Assembly: GCF_900112355.1 (NCBI RefSeq)
Contig: NZ_FOLM01000001.1
Location: forward strand, 169,276 to 233,275
DNA from: Streptomyces aidingensis
Lineage (GTDB): Bacteria > Actinomycetota > Actinomycetes > Streptomycetales > Streptomycetaceae
Reading direction: 5' to 3'
Length of the DNA: 64,000 nt
The translations under genes were made by a program, and so were the position numbers. Below, in pieces: positions 1-10,736 of the stretch. Each line of letters begins with the position of its first letter. The first letter of the stretch is position 1. The notes under the pieces were generated by a model, which was given only the letters and a program-made list of their open reading frames with translations, was not told the origin of the DNA and made no database searches.

Positions 1-2
1 CG

Positions 3-299
3 GTGCGCACCCTGGTGCTGCTGATCGCGCTGCTGTTCGGGCTCAGCGGGATACTCGCCGTCTCCCCGGGGCTGGACCGGGTGACGCTGTTCGGCGCGCC
101 GGTGTCCTGGCTGATGCTGATGACCGGCAGCTATCCGGTGCTGCTGGTGATCGCCTTCCTGCACGTCCGCGCCGCGGAGCGGATCGAGGACGGCTCCTCC
201 TGGCACTTCCGCGAGTCCGGGCCCGGCCCGTTCTCCGGCGGTCCGGCCGGGGACCGGCCCGCGGCCCCGGGGCGCGGGCAGCGGGGGGCGGTGCGGTGA
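3..299 (+). CDS. small integral membrane protein, probable symporter partner (5' end may lie outside window)
   Basis: The 98-residue frame opens with GTG at the very edge of the window, so the true start may be further upstream. It has two hydrophobic stretches (about residues 3-22 and 33-53), then a hydrophilic tail rich in Gly, Pro and Arg. Its stop overlaps the GTG of the following symporter gene by 4 nt, so the two are translationally coupled. Small two-helix proteins encoded just before ActP-type sodium/acetate symporters are a common arrangement, and I infer that role here from context. No catalytic motif is visible and the family assignment is weak. Confidence 0.6.
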   Translation: MRTLVLLIALLFGLSGILAVSPGLDRVTLFGAPVSWLMLMTGSYPVLLVIAFLHVRAAERIEDGSSWHFRESGPGPFSGGPAGDRPAAPGRGQRGAVR

Positions 300-1786
300 C
301 CGGGCTGCTCGCCATCGGGCTGCTGCTCGCCACCAGCATGGCCATCGGCGTCTACGGGGTCCGGGCGGCCCGCTCCACCCCGGACTTCCTGGTCGCCTCG
401 CACCGGGTCAAGCCCGGCTGGAACGCCATGGCCATCGCGGGCGAGTATGTCTCGGCCGCCTCGGTGCTCGGCCTGGCCGGGCTGATGCTGAAGAACGGCG
501 TGGGCACCCTGTGGTACGCGGTCGGCTTCACCGCCGGCTATGTGGCGGTGGCCGCCCTGGTCGCCGGGCCGATGCGGCGCTCCGGCGCCTACACCGTGCC
601 GGACTTCGCCGACTACCGGCTCGCCTCCCGGACCATCCGCAAGCTGTGCGCGGTGATCGTGCTGGTGATCATGTGGCTGTATCTGGTGCCGCAGTTCAAG
701 GGCGCGGGCGTGGTGCTGCATCTGGTCTCCGGCACTCCCTACTGGGTCGGGGTGGTGCTGGCCGGGCTGGTGGTCAGTGTCTCCATCGTCACCGGCGGGA
801 TGCGCGCCGCCACCTATGTCCAGGGCTTTCACTACCTGGTCAAGCTGCTCTTCATCGCCGTGCCCGCCATAGTGCTGATCTTCTCGGCCGGCACCGGGCC
901 GCGCGCCGAGGCGCTGCATGTGGACCTTTCCGACTGGAGCCGCCCGCTGCTGGACGTGGGGGACTCCGGCCATCCGCTGCTGGCCACCTGGTCGGTGCTG
1001 CTGGCCACCACCCTGGGCGCGGTGGGGCTGCCGCACGTCATCATGCGCTTCCACACCAGCTCCACCGCCCGGGTGGCCCGCCGGGTGGCGGTCGGGGTGA
1101 TCGTGCTGCTGGGGGTCTTCTACCTCTTCCCGGCCGTCTACGGGCTGCTCGGCCGGGTGTTCACCCCGGATCTGGTGGAGACCGGCGACACCGACACCGT
1201 CACCGTGGTGCTGCCCGGCGCGATCGTGCCCGGGCCCTGGGGCACCCTGCTCACCGCCGTGGTGGCGGCCGGGGCGTTCGCCGCCTTTCTCTCCACCTCC
1301 TCCGGGCTGCTGCTGGCGCTGGCCGGCGGCCTCTCCCACGATCTGGCCCGCACCGGCACCCCGGGGCCCGGGCTGCGCCGGCTGCGGCTGGCCGTGGCCG
1401 GCGGCGCGCTGGTCGCCGTGCTGCTCTCCCTGCCCGCCGCCTCGGTGGACATCAATGTGCTGGTCGGCTGGGCGTTCGCGGTGGCCGCCTCGACCTTCTG
1501 CCCGCTGCTGGTGCTGGGCATCTGGTGGCGCGGCCTGACCACGGCGGGCGCCGCGGCCGGGCTGGCCGCCGGGGTGCTGGCCTCCACCGGGGCCGCGCTC
1601 GCCTCGGTGTTCGTCCCCGCCGGGCCCGGGGTGGTGGCCGTGCTGCTGGCCCAGCCGGCCGCCTGGACGGTGCCGTTCGCCTTCACGGTGATGTACGCCG
1701 TCTCCCGCGTCTCCCGGCTGGGCACCCCGCCGCCCTGGGCCGAGCGCGCGGTCCTGCGGCTGCACACCCCGCTGCGCACCGACTGA
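296..1786 (+). CDS. sodium:solute symporter (SSS family, acetate/monocarboxylate-permease-like)
   Basis: The 496-residue protein is almost entirely hydrophobic, with 12 to 13 probable membrane segments. It resembles ActP/MctP-type sodium-coupled organic acid permeases: the early segment [14 protein letters not shown], the loop [12 protein letters not shown], and an unwound-helix region rich in Gly, Ala and Ser in the middle. The predicted role is uptake of acetate or another short monocarboxylate driven by the sodium gradient, but the substrate cannot be read from sequence. The GTG start is supported by the 4-nt overlap with the upstream small membrane gene. The ribosomal S10 cluster follows after a 437-nt gap. 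Confidence 0.85.
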   Translation: MTGLLAIGLLLATSMAIGVYGVRAARSTPDFLVASHRVKPGWNAMAIAGEYVSAASVLGLAGLMLKNGVGTLWYAVGFTAGYVAVAALVAGPMRRSGAYTVPDFADYRLASRTIRKLCAVIVLVIMWLYLVPQFKGAGVVLHLVSGTPYWVGVVLAGLVVSVSIVTGGMRAATYVQGFHYLVKLLFIAVPAIVLIFSAGTGPRAEALHVDLSDWSRPLLDVGDSGHPLLATWSVLLATTLGAVGLPHVIMRFHTSSTARVARRVAVGVIVLLGVFYLFPAVYGLLGRVFTPDLVETGDTDTVTVVLPGAIVPGPWGTLLTAVVAAGAFAAFLSTSSGLLLALAGGLSHDLARTGTPGPGLRRLRLAVAGGALVAVLLSLPAASVDINVLVGWAFAVAASTFCPLLVLGIWWRGLTTAGAAAGLAAGVLASTGAALASVFVPAGPGVVAVLLAQPAAWTVPFAFTVMYAVSRVSRLGTPPPWAERAVLRLHTPLRTD

Positions 1787-2223
1787 GCCGCGCGCCGCGG
1801 CGAGGCGCGGAGCAGTGGAGTGAGCAGGATCACACGGCCGGGCCCGCCCATGGGGCCGATTGGCGGGGGGTGTGTCCGGTATGGCACACTGGCCAGGTTG
1901 CTCGGTCGAGTGCCGATGCCGCGCGCCTCCCGCCGGGAGGACCGGAAGCGAGTCCCACTGTATTCGTCGTCCCGCGAAAGCCCTGGTCAACGGGGCAGGG
2001 GCGGAAGTACCGGGATCTTCCGGGAAGCGTGGGCGGGGTGCCGGCCAGGCGCCTGGCTTTCAGCCTCCCCCTCCTCCTCCCCGGGGAAACCTCCAGGGGG
2101 GATCCGCCGTGCGGCGAACTCCGCCCAGGAGTGCGACACGCCCGACCGCGTGGGTCGGAGGGGAAGGCCACCGGAAGCCGGGTCCCGGAAGAGCTCAACG
2201 AGAGACAGGACAACGAAGCAGCC
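1787..2223 (+). promoter_or_regulatory. rpsJ: intergenic region and probable long leader of the S10 operon
   Basis: This 437-nt gap has no convincing gene. A weak hairpin just after the symporter stop (arms 1788-1793 and 1805-1810) could end that transcript. A possible promoter is TTGGCG at 1860-1865 with CACACT at 1885-1890, but the 19-nt spacing is long. A perfect 6-bp stem with a 3-nt loop lies at 1926-1940, followed by purine/pyrimidine-rich structured sequence up to rpsJ. A long leader before the first S10-operon gene is compatible with autogenous control, but nothing here proves it. Confidence 0.4.
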
Positions 2224-2532
2224 ATGGCGGGACAGAAGATCCGCATCCGGCTCAAGGCCTACGACCACGAGGTCATCGACAACTCGGCGAAGAAGATCGT
2301 CGAGACGGTGACCCGTACCGGTGCGTCGGTCGCGGGCCCGGTGCCGCTGCCCACTGAGAAGAACGTGTACTGCGTCATCAAGTCGCCGCACAAGTACAAG
2401 GACTCGCGCGAGCACTTCGAGATGCGCACCCACAAGCGTCTGATCGACATCCTCGACCCGACGCCCAAGACCGTTGACTCGCTGATGCGCCTGGACCTGC
2501 CGGCCGGCGTCGACATCGAGATCAAGCTCTGA
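2224..2532 (+). CDS. rpsJ: 30S ribosomal protein S10
   Basis: The 102-residue product matches the usual S10 length and sequence (start [19 protein letters not shown], then [19 protein letters not shown] and [19 protein letters not shown]). S10 sits in the head of the small subunit and, as NusE, also takes part in transcription antitermination. The ATG is chosen because it gives the canonical N-terminus. It is the first gene of a classical S10 operon, and rplC follows 16 nt downstream. Confidence 0.98.
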   Translation: MAGQKIRIRLKAYDHEVIDNSAKKIVETVTRTGASVAGPVPLPTEKNVYCVIKSPHKYKDSREHFEMRTHKRLIDILDPTPKTVDSLMRLDLPAGVDIEIKL

Positions 2533-2548
2533 GGGGCGGGTGATCGAG

Positions 2549-3208
2549 ATGACTGCAACCGTGCAGACCAAGCAGATCAAGGGCCTGCTGGGCGAGAAGC
2601 TCGGCATGACCCAGGTGTGGGACGAGAACAACCGCGTGGTGCCGGTGACCGTGGTCAAGGCCGGTCCCTGCGTGGTCACCCAGGTACGCGTGAACGACCA
2701 GGACGGCTACGACGCGGTCCAGATCGCCTTCGGCGAGATCGACCCGCGCAAGGTCAACAAGCCGCTCAAGGGCCACTTCGCCAAGGCCGGGGTCACCCCG
2801 CGCCGCCACCTGGTGGAGATCCGCACCGCGGACGCCGCCGAGTACTCCCTCGGCCAGGAGCTCACCGCCGAGGTGTTCGAGTCCGGTATCAAGGTCGACG
2901 TGACCGGCACCTCCAAGGGCAAGGGCACCGCCGGTGTCATGAAGCGCCACGGCTTCCGCGGCGGCAAGGCCAGCCACGGTGCCCACCGGGTGCACCGCAA
3001 GCCCGGCTCGATCGGCGGCTGCGCCACCCCGGGCCGTGTCTTCAAGGGCATGCGGATGGCCGGCCGGGCCGGCAACGAGCGGGTGACCACCCAGAACCTG
3101 ACCGTCCACGCCGTTGACGCGGAGAAGGGCCTGCTGCTCATCAAGGGCGCGGTGCCCGGTCCGAACGGCGGCCTCGTCCTGGTCCGCAGCGCGGCCAAGG
3201 GGGCCTGA
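2549..3208 (+). CDS. rplC: 50S ribosomal protein L3
   Basis: The 219-residue protein has the typical L3 start region [19 protein letters not shown] and the C-terminal RNA-binding core ([19 protein letters not shown]). L3 binds 23S rRNA early in assembly and lies near the peptidyl transferase centre. I chose ATG 2549 over the in-frame GTG at 2540 because the purine-rich GAGGGGCGGG at 2531-2540 is properly spaced only for the ATG. The gene lies between rpsJ and rplD in the S10 operon. Confidence 0.97.
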   Translation: MTATVQTKQIKGLLGEKLGMTQVWDENNRVVPVTVVKAGPCVVTQVRVNDQDGYDAVQIAFGEIDPRKVNKPLKGHFAKAGVTPRRHLVEIRTADAAEYSLGQELTAEVFESGIKVDVTGTSKGKGTAGVMKRHGFRGGKASHGAHRVHRKPGSIGGCATPGRVFKGMRMAGRAGNERVTTQNLTVHAVDAEKGLLLIKGAVPGPNGGLVLVRSAAKGA

Positions 3209-3213
3209 GGAAC

Positions 3214-3894
3214 ATGAGCACCGTTGACATCCTTTCGCCGGCCGGCGAGAAGACCGGGACCGTCGAGCTCCCCGCGGAGATCTTCGACGTGCAGGTCAGC
3301 ATTCCGCTGATCCACCAGGTCGTCACCGCCCAGCTGGCCGCGGCCCGGCAGGGCACGCACAAGACCAAGACCCGTGGCGAGGTCCGCGGCGGCGGCAAGA
3401 AGCCGTACCGCCAGAAGGGCACCGGCCGCGCCCGCCAGGGCTCCACCCGGGCGCCGCAGTTCGCCGGCGGCGGCGTGGTGCACGGCCCGGTGCCGCGCGA
3501 CTACAGCCAGCGCACGCCCAAGAAGATGAAGGCCGCCGCGCTGCGCGGGGCGCTGACCGACCGGGCCCGGCACGACCGGATCCATGTGGTGACCAGTGTG
3601 GTGGACGGCGAGATCTCCACCAAGGCCGCCCGGACCCTGCTCGGGAAGATCAGCGACCGCAAGAACCTGCTGCTGGTCGCCGACCGGGCCGACGAGGCCC
3701 TGTGGCTGTCCGCCCGCAACCTGCCCGGCGTGCACATCCTGGAGCCGGGGCAGCTCAACACCTACGACGTGCTCCTCTCCGACGACGTGGTCTTCACCAA
3801 GGCGGCGCTGGACGCGTTCGTGGCCGGCCCGGTCCGGGGCGGCAAGGCCGTGGCCACGCAGGCCGAGGCGGAGCTGGAAGGGAGCGCCGCCTGA
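3214..3894 (+). CDS. rplD: 50S ribosomal protein L4
   Basis: The 226-residue product shows the L4 signature, with the extended basic loop [20 protein letters not shown] and the following [13 protein letters not shown], which line the exit tunnel. It binds 23S rRNA. In E. coli, L4 also represses its own S10 operon; whether that holds here is unknown. A GAGG ribosome binding site precedes the ATG, and the stop overlaps the next start by one base (TGATG), indicating coupling to rplW. Confidence 0.98.
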   Translation: MSTVDILSPAGEKTGTVELPAEIFDVQVSIPLIHQVVTAQLAAARQGTHKTKTRGEVRGGGKKPYRQKGTGRARQGSTRAPQFAGGGVVHGPVPRDYSQRTPKKMKAAALRGALTDRARHDRIHVVTSVVDGEISTKAARTLLGKISDRKNLLLVADRADEALWLSARNLPGVHILEPGQLNTYDVLLSDDVVFTKAALDAFVAGPVRGGKAVATQAEAELEGSAA

Positions 3895-4241
3895 TGAGCG
3901 ACGTCACCACGACGGCCGGCCAGACCACCGACGTCACCAGCAAGACCTTCACCGACCCGCGGGACATCCTGCTGCGCCCGGTGGTCTCCGAGAAGAGCTA
4001 TGCGCTGCTCGACGAGAACAAGTACACCTTCATCGTCGACCCGCGGGCCAACAAGACCCAGATCAAGCAGGCCGTCGAGGCGGTCTTCTCGGTCAAGGTC
4101 GCCTCGGTGAACACCATCAACCGGCAGGGCAAGCGCAAGCGCACCCGCACCGGCTACGGCAAGCGCGCCGACACCAAGCGCGCCATCGTGACCCTTGCCG
4201 AGGGCGAATCCATCGACATCTTCGGCGGCCCGGTCTCCTGA
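3894..4241 (+). CDS. rplW: 50S ribosomal protein L23
   Basis: The 115-residue product has a short variable N-terminus, then the conserved L23 core starting [16 protein letters not shown] and running through [21 protein letters not shown]23 lies at the tunnel exit and is the docking site for trigger factor and signal recognition particle. The ATG overlaps the rplD stop by one base, which fixes the start. An internal basic segment ([19 protein letters not shown]) contacts rRNA. Confidence 0.97.
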   Translation: MSDVTTTAGQTTDVTSKTFTDPRDILLRPVVSEKSYALLDENKYTFIVDPRANKTQIKQAVEAVFSVKVASVNTINRQGKRKRTRTGYGKRADTKRAIVTLAEGESIDIFGGPVS

Positions 4242-4284
4242 CGGGGACGGGCAGTCACCAACAGTCACCAACAAGGACTGAGAA

Positions 4285-5121
<837 letters not shown>

Positions 5122-5133
5122 GAGCGGGTGGAG

Positions 5134-5415
5134 ATGCCGCGGAGTCTGAAGAAGGGGCCGTTCGTCGACGACCACCTCATGAAGAAGGTGGACACGCAGA
5201 ACGAAGCCGGCACCAAGAACGTCATCAAGACCTGGTCCCGCCGCTCGATGATCGTCCCGGACATGCTGGGGCACACGATCGCCGTGCACGACGGCCGCAA
5301 GCACGTCCCGGTGTTCGTCACCGAGTCGATGGTCGGTCACAAGCTGGGCGAGTTCGCGCCGACCCGCACCTTCCGCGGGCACGTGAAGGAAGACCGCAAG
5401 TCGCGCCGTCGCTGA
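5134..5415 (+). CDS. rpsS: 30S ribosomal protein S19
   Basis: The 93-residue product is the standard S19 length, beginning [19 protein letters not shown] and ending with a basic tail after the conserved [14 protein letters not shown]19 forms a complex with S13 in the small-subunit head. An in-frame GTG lies 6 nt upstream, but ATG 5134 gives the canonical N-terminus and leaves GGAGCGGG as the ribosome binding site. Confidence 0.97.
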   Translation: MPRSLKKGPFVDDHLMKKVDTQNEAGTKNVIKTWSRRSMIVPDMLGHTIAVHDGRKHVPVFVTESMVGHKLGEFAPTRTFRGHVKEDRKSRRR

Positions 5416-5461
5416 GGGCGCGGGGTGAGATTCGATGACAGAAACTGTTGAAGGGACAACC

Positions 5462-5809
5462 ATGGAAGCCAGGGCTCAGGCGCGGTACATCCGCGTCACG
5501 CCCATGAAGGCCCGCCGTGTGGTGGACCTGATCCGTGGGCTGGATGCCACTGAGGCCCAGGCGGTCCTGCGTTTCGCCCCGCAGGCCGCGAGTGTGCCGG
5601 TGGGCAAGGTGCTGGACAGCGCCATCGCCAACGCCGCGCACAACTACAACCACAGCGACCCCTCGACGCTCTACGTCTCCCAGGCGTACGTCGACGAGGG
5701 TCCGACCCTGAAGCGGTTCCAGCCGCGTGCCCAGGGCCGTGCCTACCGGATCCGCAAGCGGACCAGCCACATCACCGTGGTCGTCAGCAGCAAGGAAGGG
5801 ACCCGGTAA
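5462..5809 (+). CDS. rplV: 50S ribosomal protein L22
   Basis: The 115-residue product matches actinobacterial L22 ([20 protein letters not shown] at the start). Its conserved tip loop ([15 protein letters not shown]) reaches into the exit tunnel and is the macrolide-associated region. An upstream in-frame ATG at 5435 exists, but 5462 gives the usual N-terminus and has AAGGGACAA in front. The stop overlaps the rpsC start by one base. Confidence 0.97.
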   Translation: MEARAQARYIRVTPMKARRVVDLIRGLDATEAQAVLRFAPQAASVPVGKVLDSAIANAAHNYNHSDPSTLYVSQAYVDEGPTLKRFQPRAQGRAYRIRKRTSHITVVVSSKEGTR

Positions 5810-6654
5810 TGGGCCAGAAAGTCAACCCGCACGGGTTCCGGCTCGGCGTCACGACCGACTTCAAGTCGCGCTGGTACGCCGACAAGCTGTACAAGGACTA
5901 CATCAAGGAAGACGTCGCGATCCGCCGCATGCTCACGCAGGGCATGGAGCGGGCCGGCATCTCCAAGGTGGAGATCGAGCGCACCCGCGACCGGGTCCGG
6001 GTCGATGTGCACACCGCCCGTCCGGGCATTGTGATCGGCCGCCGGGGCGCCGAGGCCGACCGCATCCGCGGCCGGCTGGAGAAGCTCACCGGCAAGCAGA
6101 TCCAGTTCAACATCCTCGAGGTCAAGAACCCCGAGACGGACGCGCAGCTCGTCGCCCAGGCGGTCGCCGAGCAGCTCTCCTCCCGGGTGTCCTTCCGCCG
6201 CGCCATGCGCAAGTCCATGCAGGCGGCGATGAAGGGCGGGGCCAAGGGCATCAAGATCATGTGCTCCGGCCGGCTGGGCGGCGCCGAGATGTCCCGCTCC
6301 GAGTTCTACCGCGAGGGCCGGGTGCCCCTGCACACCCTGCGCGCCAATGTGGACTACGGCTTCTTCGAGGCCCGCACCACCTTCGGCCGCATCGGTGTGA
6401 AGGTCTGGATCTACAAGGGCGACGTCAAGAACATCTCCGAGGTGCGGGCCGAGAACGCCGCGGCCCGGGCGGGCAACCGTCCCTCCCGCGGTGCGGGCGC
6501 GCCCGGCGGTGCCGGCGGCCGTGGCCGCGGCGGCCGGGGCGGGCGCAAGCCGCAGGGCCAGGCCCAGCAGCAGGCCCAGGGTGCCGAGGCCCCGAAGACC
6601 GACGTTCCCAAGGTCGAGGCCGCCGCCCCGGCCGCGGAGAACAAGGAGGGCTGA
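5809..6654 (+). CDS. rpsC: 30S ribosomal protein S3 with Gly/Arg-rich C-terminal tail
   Basis: The 281-residue product begins [20 protein letters not shown] and contains the KH domain with the GxxG-type element [19 protein letters not shown]3 lines the mRNA entry channel. The conserved body ends near residue 210. The remaining 70 or so residues are a low-complexity tail, first RGG-like ([17 protein letters not shown]), then Ala/Gln/Glu-rich. Long S3 tails are common in high-GC actinobacteria. The ATG overlaps the rplV stop by one base, and rplP follows 6 nt later. Confidence 0.98.
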   Translation: MGQKVNPHGFRLGVTTDFKSRWYADKLYKDYIKEDVAIRRMLTQGMERAGISKVEIERTRDRVRVDVHTARPGIVIGRRGAEADRIRGRLEKLTGKQIQFNILEVKNPETDAQLVAQAVAEQLSSRVSFRRAMRKSMQAAMKGGAKGIKIMCSGRLGGAEMSRSEFYREGRVPLHTLRANVDYGFFEARTTFGRIGVKVWIYKGDVKNISEVRAENAAARAGNRPSRGAGAPGGAGGRGRGGRGGRKPQGQAQQQAQGAEAPKTDVPKVEAAAPAAENKEG

Positions 6655-6660
6655 GGAACC

Positions 6661-7080
6661 ATGCTGATTCCGCGCAAGGTCAAGTACCGCAAGCAGCACC
6701 ACCCCAAGCGCCGCGGCATGGCCAAGGGCGGCACCGAGGTCACCTTCGGTGACTGGGGCATCCAGGCGGTCACCGGCCACTATGTGACCAACCGCCAGAT
6801 CGAGGCCGCGCGTATCGCCATGACCCGGCACATCAAGCGTGGCGGCAAGGTGTGGATCAACATCTACCCGGACCGCCCGCTGACCAAGAAGCCCGCCGAG
6901 ACCCGGATGGGTTCCGGCAAGGGCTCGCCGGAGTGGTGGATCGCGAATGTCAAGCCCGGCCGGGTGATGTTCGAGCTGTCCTACCCGAACGAGAAGATTG
7001 CACGTGAGGCGCTCACCCGCGCTGCTCACAAGCTTCCGATGAAGTGCCGGATCGTTCGGCGCGAAACAGGTGAGGCGTGA
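6661..7080 (+). CDS. rplP: 50S ribosomal protein L16
   Basis: The 139-residue product starts [20 protein letters not shown], as expected for L16, and carries the conserved [20 protein letters not shown] segment. L16 organises the A-site region of the large subunit. GGAGGGCTGAGGAACC before the ATG is a good binding site. The stop TGA shares one base with the rpmC start. Confidence 0.98.
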   Translation: MLIPRKVKYRKQHHPKRRGMAKGGTEVTFGDWGIQAVTGHYVTNRQIEAARIAMTRHIKRGGKVWINIYPDRPLTKKPAETRMGSGKGSPEWWIANVKPGRVMFELSYPNEKIAREALTRAAHKLPMKCRIVRRETGEA

Positions 7081-7304
7081 TGGCGGTCGGTACGAAGGCC
7101 ACCGAGCTGCGGCAGCTGAACGACGACGAGCTCGTGATCAAGCTGCGCGAGGCCAAGGAGGAGCTCTTTAGGCTCCGCTTCCAGGCGGCCACCGGTCAGT
7201 TGGAGAACAACAGCCGGCTGAAGGCCGTCCGCAAGGACATCGCCCGGATCTACACCCTGATGCGGGAGCGCGAGCTCGGCATCGAGACGGTGGAGGGCGC
7301 CTGA
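7080..7304 (+). CDS. rpmC: 50S ribosomal protein L29
   Basis: The 74-residue helical-hairpin protein has the L29 signature [20 protein letters not shown] and [20 protein letters not shown]. It lies beside L23 at the tunnel exit. A GTG 3 nt upstream is also in frame, but ATG 7080, which overlaps the rplP stop by one base, is the more likely start. The stop overlaps the rpsQ ATG. Confidence 0.97.
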   Translation: MAVGTKATELRQLNDDELVIKLREAKEELFRLRFQAATGQLENNSRLKAVRKDIARIYTLMRERELGIETVEGA

Positions 7305-7597
7305 TGAGCGAGGACCAGAACAACGTGACGCAGACGGGGACGCAGCAGCGCGGCCGGCGCAAGGTCCGTGAGGGCCTCGTCGTCAGCGACAAGATGGACA
7401 AGACCGTCGTCGTCGCTGTCGAGGACCGGGTCAAGCACGCGCTGTACGGCAAGGTCATCCGCCGTACCAGCAAGCTCAAGGCGCACGACGAGCAGAACGC
7501 CGCGGGTGTCGGCGACCGGGTTCTCCTGATGGAGACCCGGCCGCTGTCCGCGACCAAGCGCTGGCGCATCGTCGAGATCCTCGAGAAGGCCAAGTAA
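7304..7597 (+). CDS. rpsQ: 30S ribosomal protein S17
   Basis: The 97-residue product has a short polar N-terminal extension, then the S17 OB-fold core ([20 protein letters not shown], later [19 protein letters not shown]). S17 is a primary 16S rRNA binder. Start and stop context (TGATG overlap with rpmC) is clear. It is the last gene of the S10-type group: the next 98 nt hold two hairpins, and a new group starts with rplN. Confidence 0.97.
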   Translation: MSEDQNNVTQTGTQQRGRRKVREGLVVSDKMDKTVVVAVEDRVKHALYGKVIRRTSKLKAHDEQNAAGVGDRVLLMETRPLSATKRWRIVEILEKAK

Positions 7598-7608
7598 TCA
7601 GGTAATCC

Positions 7609-7667
7609 CCTGAGTTTTCTCAGGACGAGTTCCGCCAGGCTCGGCAGGGGCCGCAGGGCCCCTGCCG
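7609..7667 (+). terminator. tandem hairpins between rpsQ and rplN (S10/spc operon boundary)
   Basis: Two perfect inverted repeats lie in the 98-nt gap. The first is CCTGAG-TTTT-CTCAGG at 7609-7624. The second has an 11-bp stem at 7642-7652 and 7657-7667 with a 4-nt loop. Neither is followed by a long T run, which is normal for terminators in this kind of genome. The position is exactly where the classical S10 operon ends and the spc operon begins, so partial termination or RNA processing is likely. Confidence 0.6.
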
Positions 7668-7695
7668 GGAACCGGCAGACGATCAGGAGACAGAC

Positions 7696-8064
7696 GTGAT
7701 CCAGCAGGAGTCGCGACTGCGGGTCGCCGACAACACCGGGGCAAAGGAGATCCTTTGCATCCGGGTGCTCGGCGGCTCCGGTCGGCGCTACGCGGGTATC
7801 GGTGACGTCATCGTCGCCACCGTCAAGGATGCGATCCCCGGTGGCAACGTGAAGAAGGGCGATGTCGTCAAGGCGGTCATCGTGCGCACCGTCAAGGAGC
7901 GCCGCCGCCCGGACGGCTCGTACATCCGCTTCGACGAGAACGCCGCCGTCATCATCAAGAACGACGGCGACCCCCGTGGCACCCGTATCTTCGGCCCGGT
8001 CGGCCGGGAGCTGCGCGAGAAGAAGTTCATGAAGATCATCTCCCTCGCGCCGGAGGTGCTGTAA
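7696..8064 (+). CDS. rplN: 50S ribosomal protein L14
   Basis: The 122-residue product is full length: [20 protein letters not shown], then [20 protein letters not shown] and the C-terminal [21 protein letters not shown]14 contacts L19 and the small subunit. The GTG start is supported by AGGAGA 8 to 10 nt upstream and by the family N-terminus. It is the first gene of the spc-type group, with rplX 3 nt downstream. Confidence 0.98.
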   Translation: MIQQESRLRVADNTGAKEILCIRVLGGSGRRYAGIGDVIVATVKDAIPGGNVKKGDVVKAVIVRTVKERRRPDGSYIRFDENAAVIIKNDGDPRGTRIFGPVGRELREKKFMKIISLAPEVL

Positions 8065-8067
8065 CCG

Positions 8068-8391
8068 ATGAAGATCAAGAAGGGCGACCTGGTCCAGGTC
8101 ATCACCGGCAAGGACAAGGGCAAGCAGGGCAAGGTCATCGTGGCCTACCCGCGCGAGAACCGGGTCCTGGTCGAGGGTGTCAACCGGGTCAAGAAGCACA
8201 TCAAGGCCGGCCAGACCGCGCGCGGTTCCAAGACCGGCGGCATCGTGACGACCGAGGCCCCGATCCACGTCAGCAATGTGATGCTGCTGGTGGAGAAGGA
8301 CGGCAAGAAGGTCACCACCCGCGTCGGCTACCGCTTTGACGACGAAGGCAACAAGATCCGCGTTGCCCGGCGGACCGGTGAGGACATCTGA
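8068..8391 (+). CDS. rplX: 50S ribosomal protein L24
   Basis: The 107-residue protein begins [20 protein letters not shown], the KOW motif typical of L24, an assembly initiator at the tunnel exit. The following region ([20 protein letters not shown]) is also conserved. The ATG lies 3 nt after rplN, and the stop overlaps the rplE start by one base, so it is tightly coupled within the operon. Confidence 0.98.
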   Translation: MKIKKGDLVQVITGKDKGKQGKVIVAYPRENRVLVEGVNRVKKHIKAGQTARGSKTGGIVTTEAPIHVSNVMLLVEKDGKKVTTRVGYRFDDEGNKIRVARRTGEDI

Positions 8392-8957
8392 TGACTGCCA
8401 CTGCAACCGCGAACGCGCCGCGCCTGAAGACGCGGTACCGCGAGGAGATCGCGGGCAAGATGCGTGACGAGTTCAAGTACGCCAACGTCATGCAGATCCC
8501 GGGACTGACCAAGATCGTGGTCAACATGGGGGTGGGCGAGGCCGCCCGCGACTCCAAGCTGATCGAGGGCGCCATCCGCGACCTCGCCACGATCACCGGC
8601 CAGAAGCCGGCCGTGACCAAGGCCCGCAAGTCCATCGCCCAGTTCAAGCTGCGCGAGGGCCAGCCGATCGGCGCGCACGTCACGCTGCGCGGCGACCGGA
8701 TGTGGGAGTTCCTGGACCGGCTGCTGTCGCTGGCGCTGCCGCGTATCCGCGACTTCCGCGGCCTGTCGCCCAAGCAGTTCGACGGGCGGGGCAACTACAC
8801 CTTCGGTCTGACCGAGCAGGTCGTCTTCCACGAGATCGACCAGGACAAGATCGACCGGGTCCGGGGCATGGACATCACCGTGGTCACCACGGCCAACACC
8901 GACGAAGAGGGCCGCGCGCTCCTTCGTCACCTCGGATTCCCGTTCAAGGAGAGCTGA
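8391..8957 (+). CDS. rplE: 50S ribosomal protein L5
   Basis: The 188-residue product has the L5 hallmarks [20 protein letters not shown] near the start and [20 protein letters not shown] in the second half. L5 binds 5S rRNA in the central protuberance. The start is fixed by the TGATG overlap with rplX. The gene precedes rpsZ by 5 nt. Confidence 0.98.
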   Translation: MTATATANAPRLKTRYREEIAGKMRDEFKYANVMQIPGLTKIVVNMGVGEAARDSKLIEGAIRDLATITGQKPAVTKARKSIAQFKLREGQPIGAHVTLRGDRMWEFLDRLLSLALPRIRDFRGLSPKQFDGRGNYTFGLTEQVVFHEIDQDKIDRVRGMDITVVTTANTDEEGRALLRHLGFPFKES

Positions 8958-8962
8958 CAGAC

Positions 8963-9148
8963 ATGGCGAAGAAGGCTCTGATCGCCAAGGCCGCTCGCAA
9001 GCCGAAGTTCGCCGTGCGTGCCTACACGCGCTGCCAGCGCTGCGGCCGGCCGCACTCCGTCTACCGCAAGTTCGGCCTGTGCCGGGTGTGCCTGCGCGAG
9101 ATGGCGCACCGCGGCGAGCTGCCGGGGGTCACCAAGTCGTCCTGGTGA
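8963..9148 (+). CDS. rpsZ: 30S ribosomal protein S14, zinc-binding type Z
   Basis: The 61-residue product is the short C+ form of S14: [20 protein letters not shown], then two Cys pairs (C-x2-C in RCQRCGR and C-x2-C in LCRVCLR) that bind one zinc. Short S14 with four cysteines is the housekeeping form in actinobacteria. The zinc-free, longer form is usually a separate, Zur-controlled gene. AAGGAGAG before the ATG gives good initiation. An unusually long structured gap follows. Confidence 0.97.
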   Translation: MAKKALIAKAARKPKFAVRAYTRCQRCGRPHSVYRKFGLCRVCLREMAHRGELPGVTKSSW

Positions 9149-9175
9149 CGGCGGCCGACCCGAGACCCGACATGC

Positions 9176-9254
9176 CCGGCGGGGCACCCGGCCCCTGCGG
9201 AGGCCCCGCCGGACATGGCCCCCGCGGACCGGCGCCACTGGCCGCCCGGTCCGC
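9176..9254 (+). other. two perfect hairpins in the rpsZ-rpsH gap
   Basis: The 187-nt gap between rpsZ and rpsH is the longest within the spc group and holds no gene. Stem one pairs 9176-9185 with 9203-9212 (10 bp, perfect). Stem two pairs 9224-9232 with 9246-9254 (9 bp, perfect). They may be an internal terminator, a processing site, or an autoregulatory leader for S8. The sequence alone cannot separate these. Confidence 0.5.
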
Positions 9255-9335
9255 ACAGATCACGACTACGCCGTAGGTCCCCGCCGCGCTACCGGCGGCG
9301 GAGAAACCCCGGTGAGAGAGGCCCAAGGCCATCAC

Positions 9336-9734
9336 ATGACCATGACCGATCCGATCGCAGACATGCTGACGCGTCTGCGGAACGCGAACTCGGCCTATCA
9401 CGACACCGTGCTCATGCCGCACAGCAAGATCAAGGCACGCATGGCGGAGATCCTCCAGCAGGAGGGCTACATCAGCGGCTGGCGCACCGAGGACGCCCGG
9501 GTGGGCAAGAACCTGGTGCTGGAGCTGAAGTACGGCCCCAACCGGGAGCGCTCGATTGCCGGCCTGAAGCGGATTTCCAAGCCTGGCCTGCGGGTCTACG
9601 CGAAGTCCACCGGCCTGCCGCGGGTGCTCGGCGGCCTCGGCGTGGCGATCATCTCCACGTCGCACGGCCTGCTGACCGACAAGCAGGCGCAGAAGAAGGG
9701 TGTGGGCGGGGAAGTCCTCGCCTACGTCTGGTAA
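9336..9734 (+). CDS. rpsH: 30S ribosomal protein S8
   Basis: The 132-residue product has the typical S8 beginning [20 protein letters not shown] and ending [21 protein letters not shown]8 is a primary 16S rRNA binder and, in E. coli, the translational repressor of the spc operon. ATG 9336 gives the canonical start. The purine-rich GGTGAGAGAGG lies further upstream than ideal. A structured 187-nt leader precedes it and rplF follows after 23 nt. Confidence 0.97.
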   Translation: MTMTDPIADMLTRLRNANSAYHDTVLMPHSKIKARMAEILQQEGYISGWRTEDARVGKNLVLELKYGPNRERSIAGLKRISKPGLRVYAKSTGLPRVLGGLGVAIISTSHGLLTDKQAQKKGVGGEVLAYVW

Positions 9735-9757
9735 CGGAAGGGAACGGAGGTCAAGCA

Positions 9758-10297
9758 ATGTCGCGTATCGGCAAGCTGCCCATCCCGGTTCCCGCCGGTG
9801 TGGACGTCACCATCGAGGGCCGCACGGTCGGCGTGAAGGGTCCCAAGGGCTCGCTGTCGCACACCGTGGTCGAGCCGATCGAGGTCGCGCGCGCGGAGGA
9901 CGGCACCATCGTCGTCACCCGTCCGAACGACGAGAGCCGGAACAGGGCCCTGCACGGCCTGTCCCGCACGCTGGTGGCCAATCTGATCACCGGGGTGACC
10001 GAGGGCTACACCAAGCGGCTGGAGATCAGCGGGGTCGGCTACCGCGTCCAGGCCAGGGGTTCGAACCTGGAGTTCGCCCTGGGCTACAGCCACCCCATCA
10101 CGGTGGAGGCGCCCGAGGGCATCTCCTTCACGGTGGAGACCCCGACCCGGCTGACCGTGCAGGGCATCGACAAGCAGAAGGTGGGCGAGGTCGCCGCGCG
10201 CATCCGCCGCCTGCGCAAGCCGGACCCGTACAAGGCCAAGGGCATCAAGTACGAGGGCGAAGTCATCCGGCGCAAGGTCGGAAAGGCTGGTAAGTAA
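9758..10297 (+). CDS. rplF: 50S ribosomal protein L6
   Basis: The 179-residue product starts [20 protein letters not shown] and carries the C-terminal L6 signature [21 protein letters not shown]6 lies near the factor-binding site. Two similar L6 domains are apparent from the length and the repeated GVKGPKG/LQ-type strands. AACGGAGG gives a good ribosome binding site. It is followed 3 nt later by rplR. Confidence 0.98.
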   Translation: MSRIGKLPIPVPAGVDVTIEGRTVGVKGPKGSLSHTVVEPIEVARAEDGTIVVTRPNDESRNRALHGLSRTLVANLITGVTEGYTKRLEISGVGYRVQARGSNLEFALGYSHPITVEAPEGISFTVETPTRLTVQGIDKQKVGEVAARIRRLRKPDPYKAKGIKYEGEVIRRKVGKAGK

Positions 10298-10300
10298 GCC

Positions 10301-10684
10301 ATGGCATACGGTGTCAAGATCGCCAAGGGCGAGGCGCGCAAGCCCGCCGCCCGCAAGCGCCGGCACATCCGGATCCGCAAGAAGGTCGCCGGCACCCCGG
10401 AGCGTCCCCGCCTGGTGGTGACGCGGTCCAACCGTCACATGGTGGCGCAGGTCATCGATGACGAGAAGGGCCACACGCTGGCCTCGGCGTCCTCGCTGGA
10501 CGTCGCCATCCGCGGTGTGGACGGCGACAAGAGCGACAAGGCCCGCAAGGTCGGAGCGCTGGTCGCGGAGCGGGCCAGGGCGGCCGGCGTCGAGGCCGTG
10601 GTGTTCGACCGCGGGGGCAACCAGTACGCGGGGCGGATCGCCGCCCTGGCGGACGCCGCCCGTGAGGCCGGGCTCAGGTTCTGA
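10301..10684 (+). CDS. rplR: 50S ribosomal protein L18
   Basis: The 127-residue product has a very basic N-terminus ([20 protein letters not shown]), then the L18 core ([20 protein letters not shown]) and the end [21 protein letters not shown]18 binds 5S rRNA with L5. It lies between rplF and rpsE in the spc-type group. Confidence 0.98.
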   Translation: MAYGVKIAKGEARKPAARKRRHIRIRKKVAGTPERPRLVVTRSNRHMVAQVIDDEKGHTLASASSLDVAIRGVDGDKSDKARKVGALVAERARAAGVEAVVFDRGGNQYAGRIAALADAAREAGLRF

Positions 10685-10736
10685 GCTGGTCCCGAAGCCA
10701 GTCGGAACGCTGGCGGAGAAGAGAGAGGTAATTCCA

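Noticed and set aside
131..1990. Open frame of 619 codons on the minus strand over the symporter
   Set aside because: The composition is dominated by Gly, Gln, His and Arg with no motif, and the plus-strand symporter is convincing.
2540..2548. GTG 2540 as the rplC start
   Set aside because: The ribosome binding site would be too close, and ATG 2549 gives the expected L3 N-terminus.
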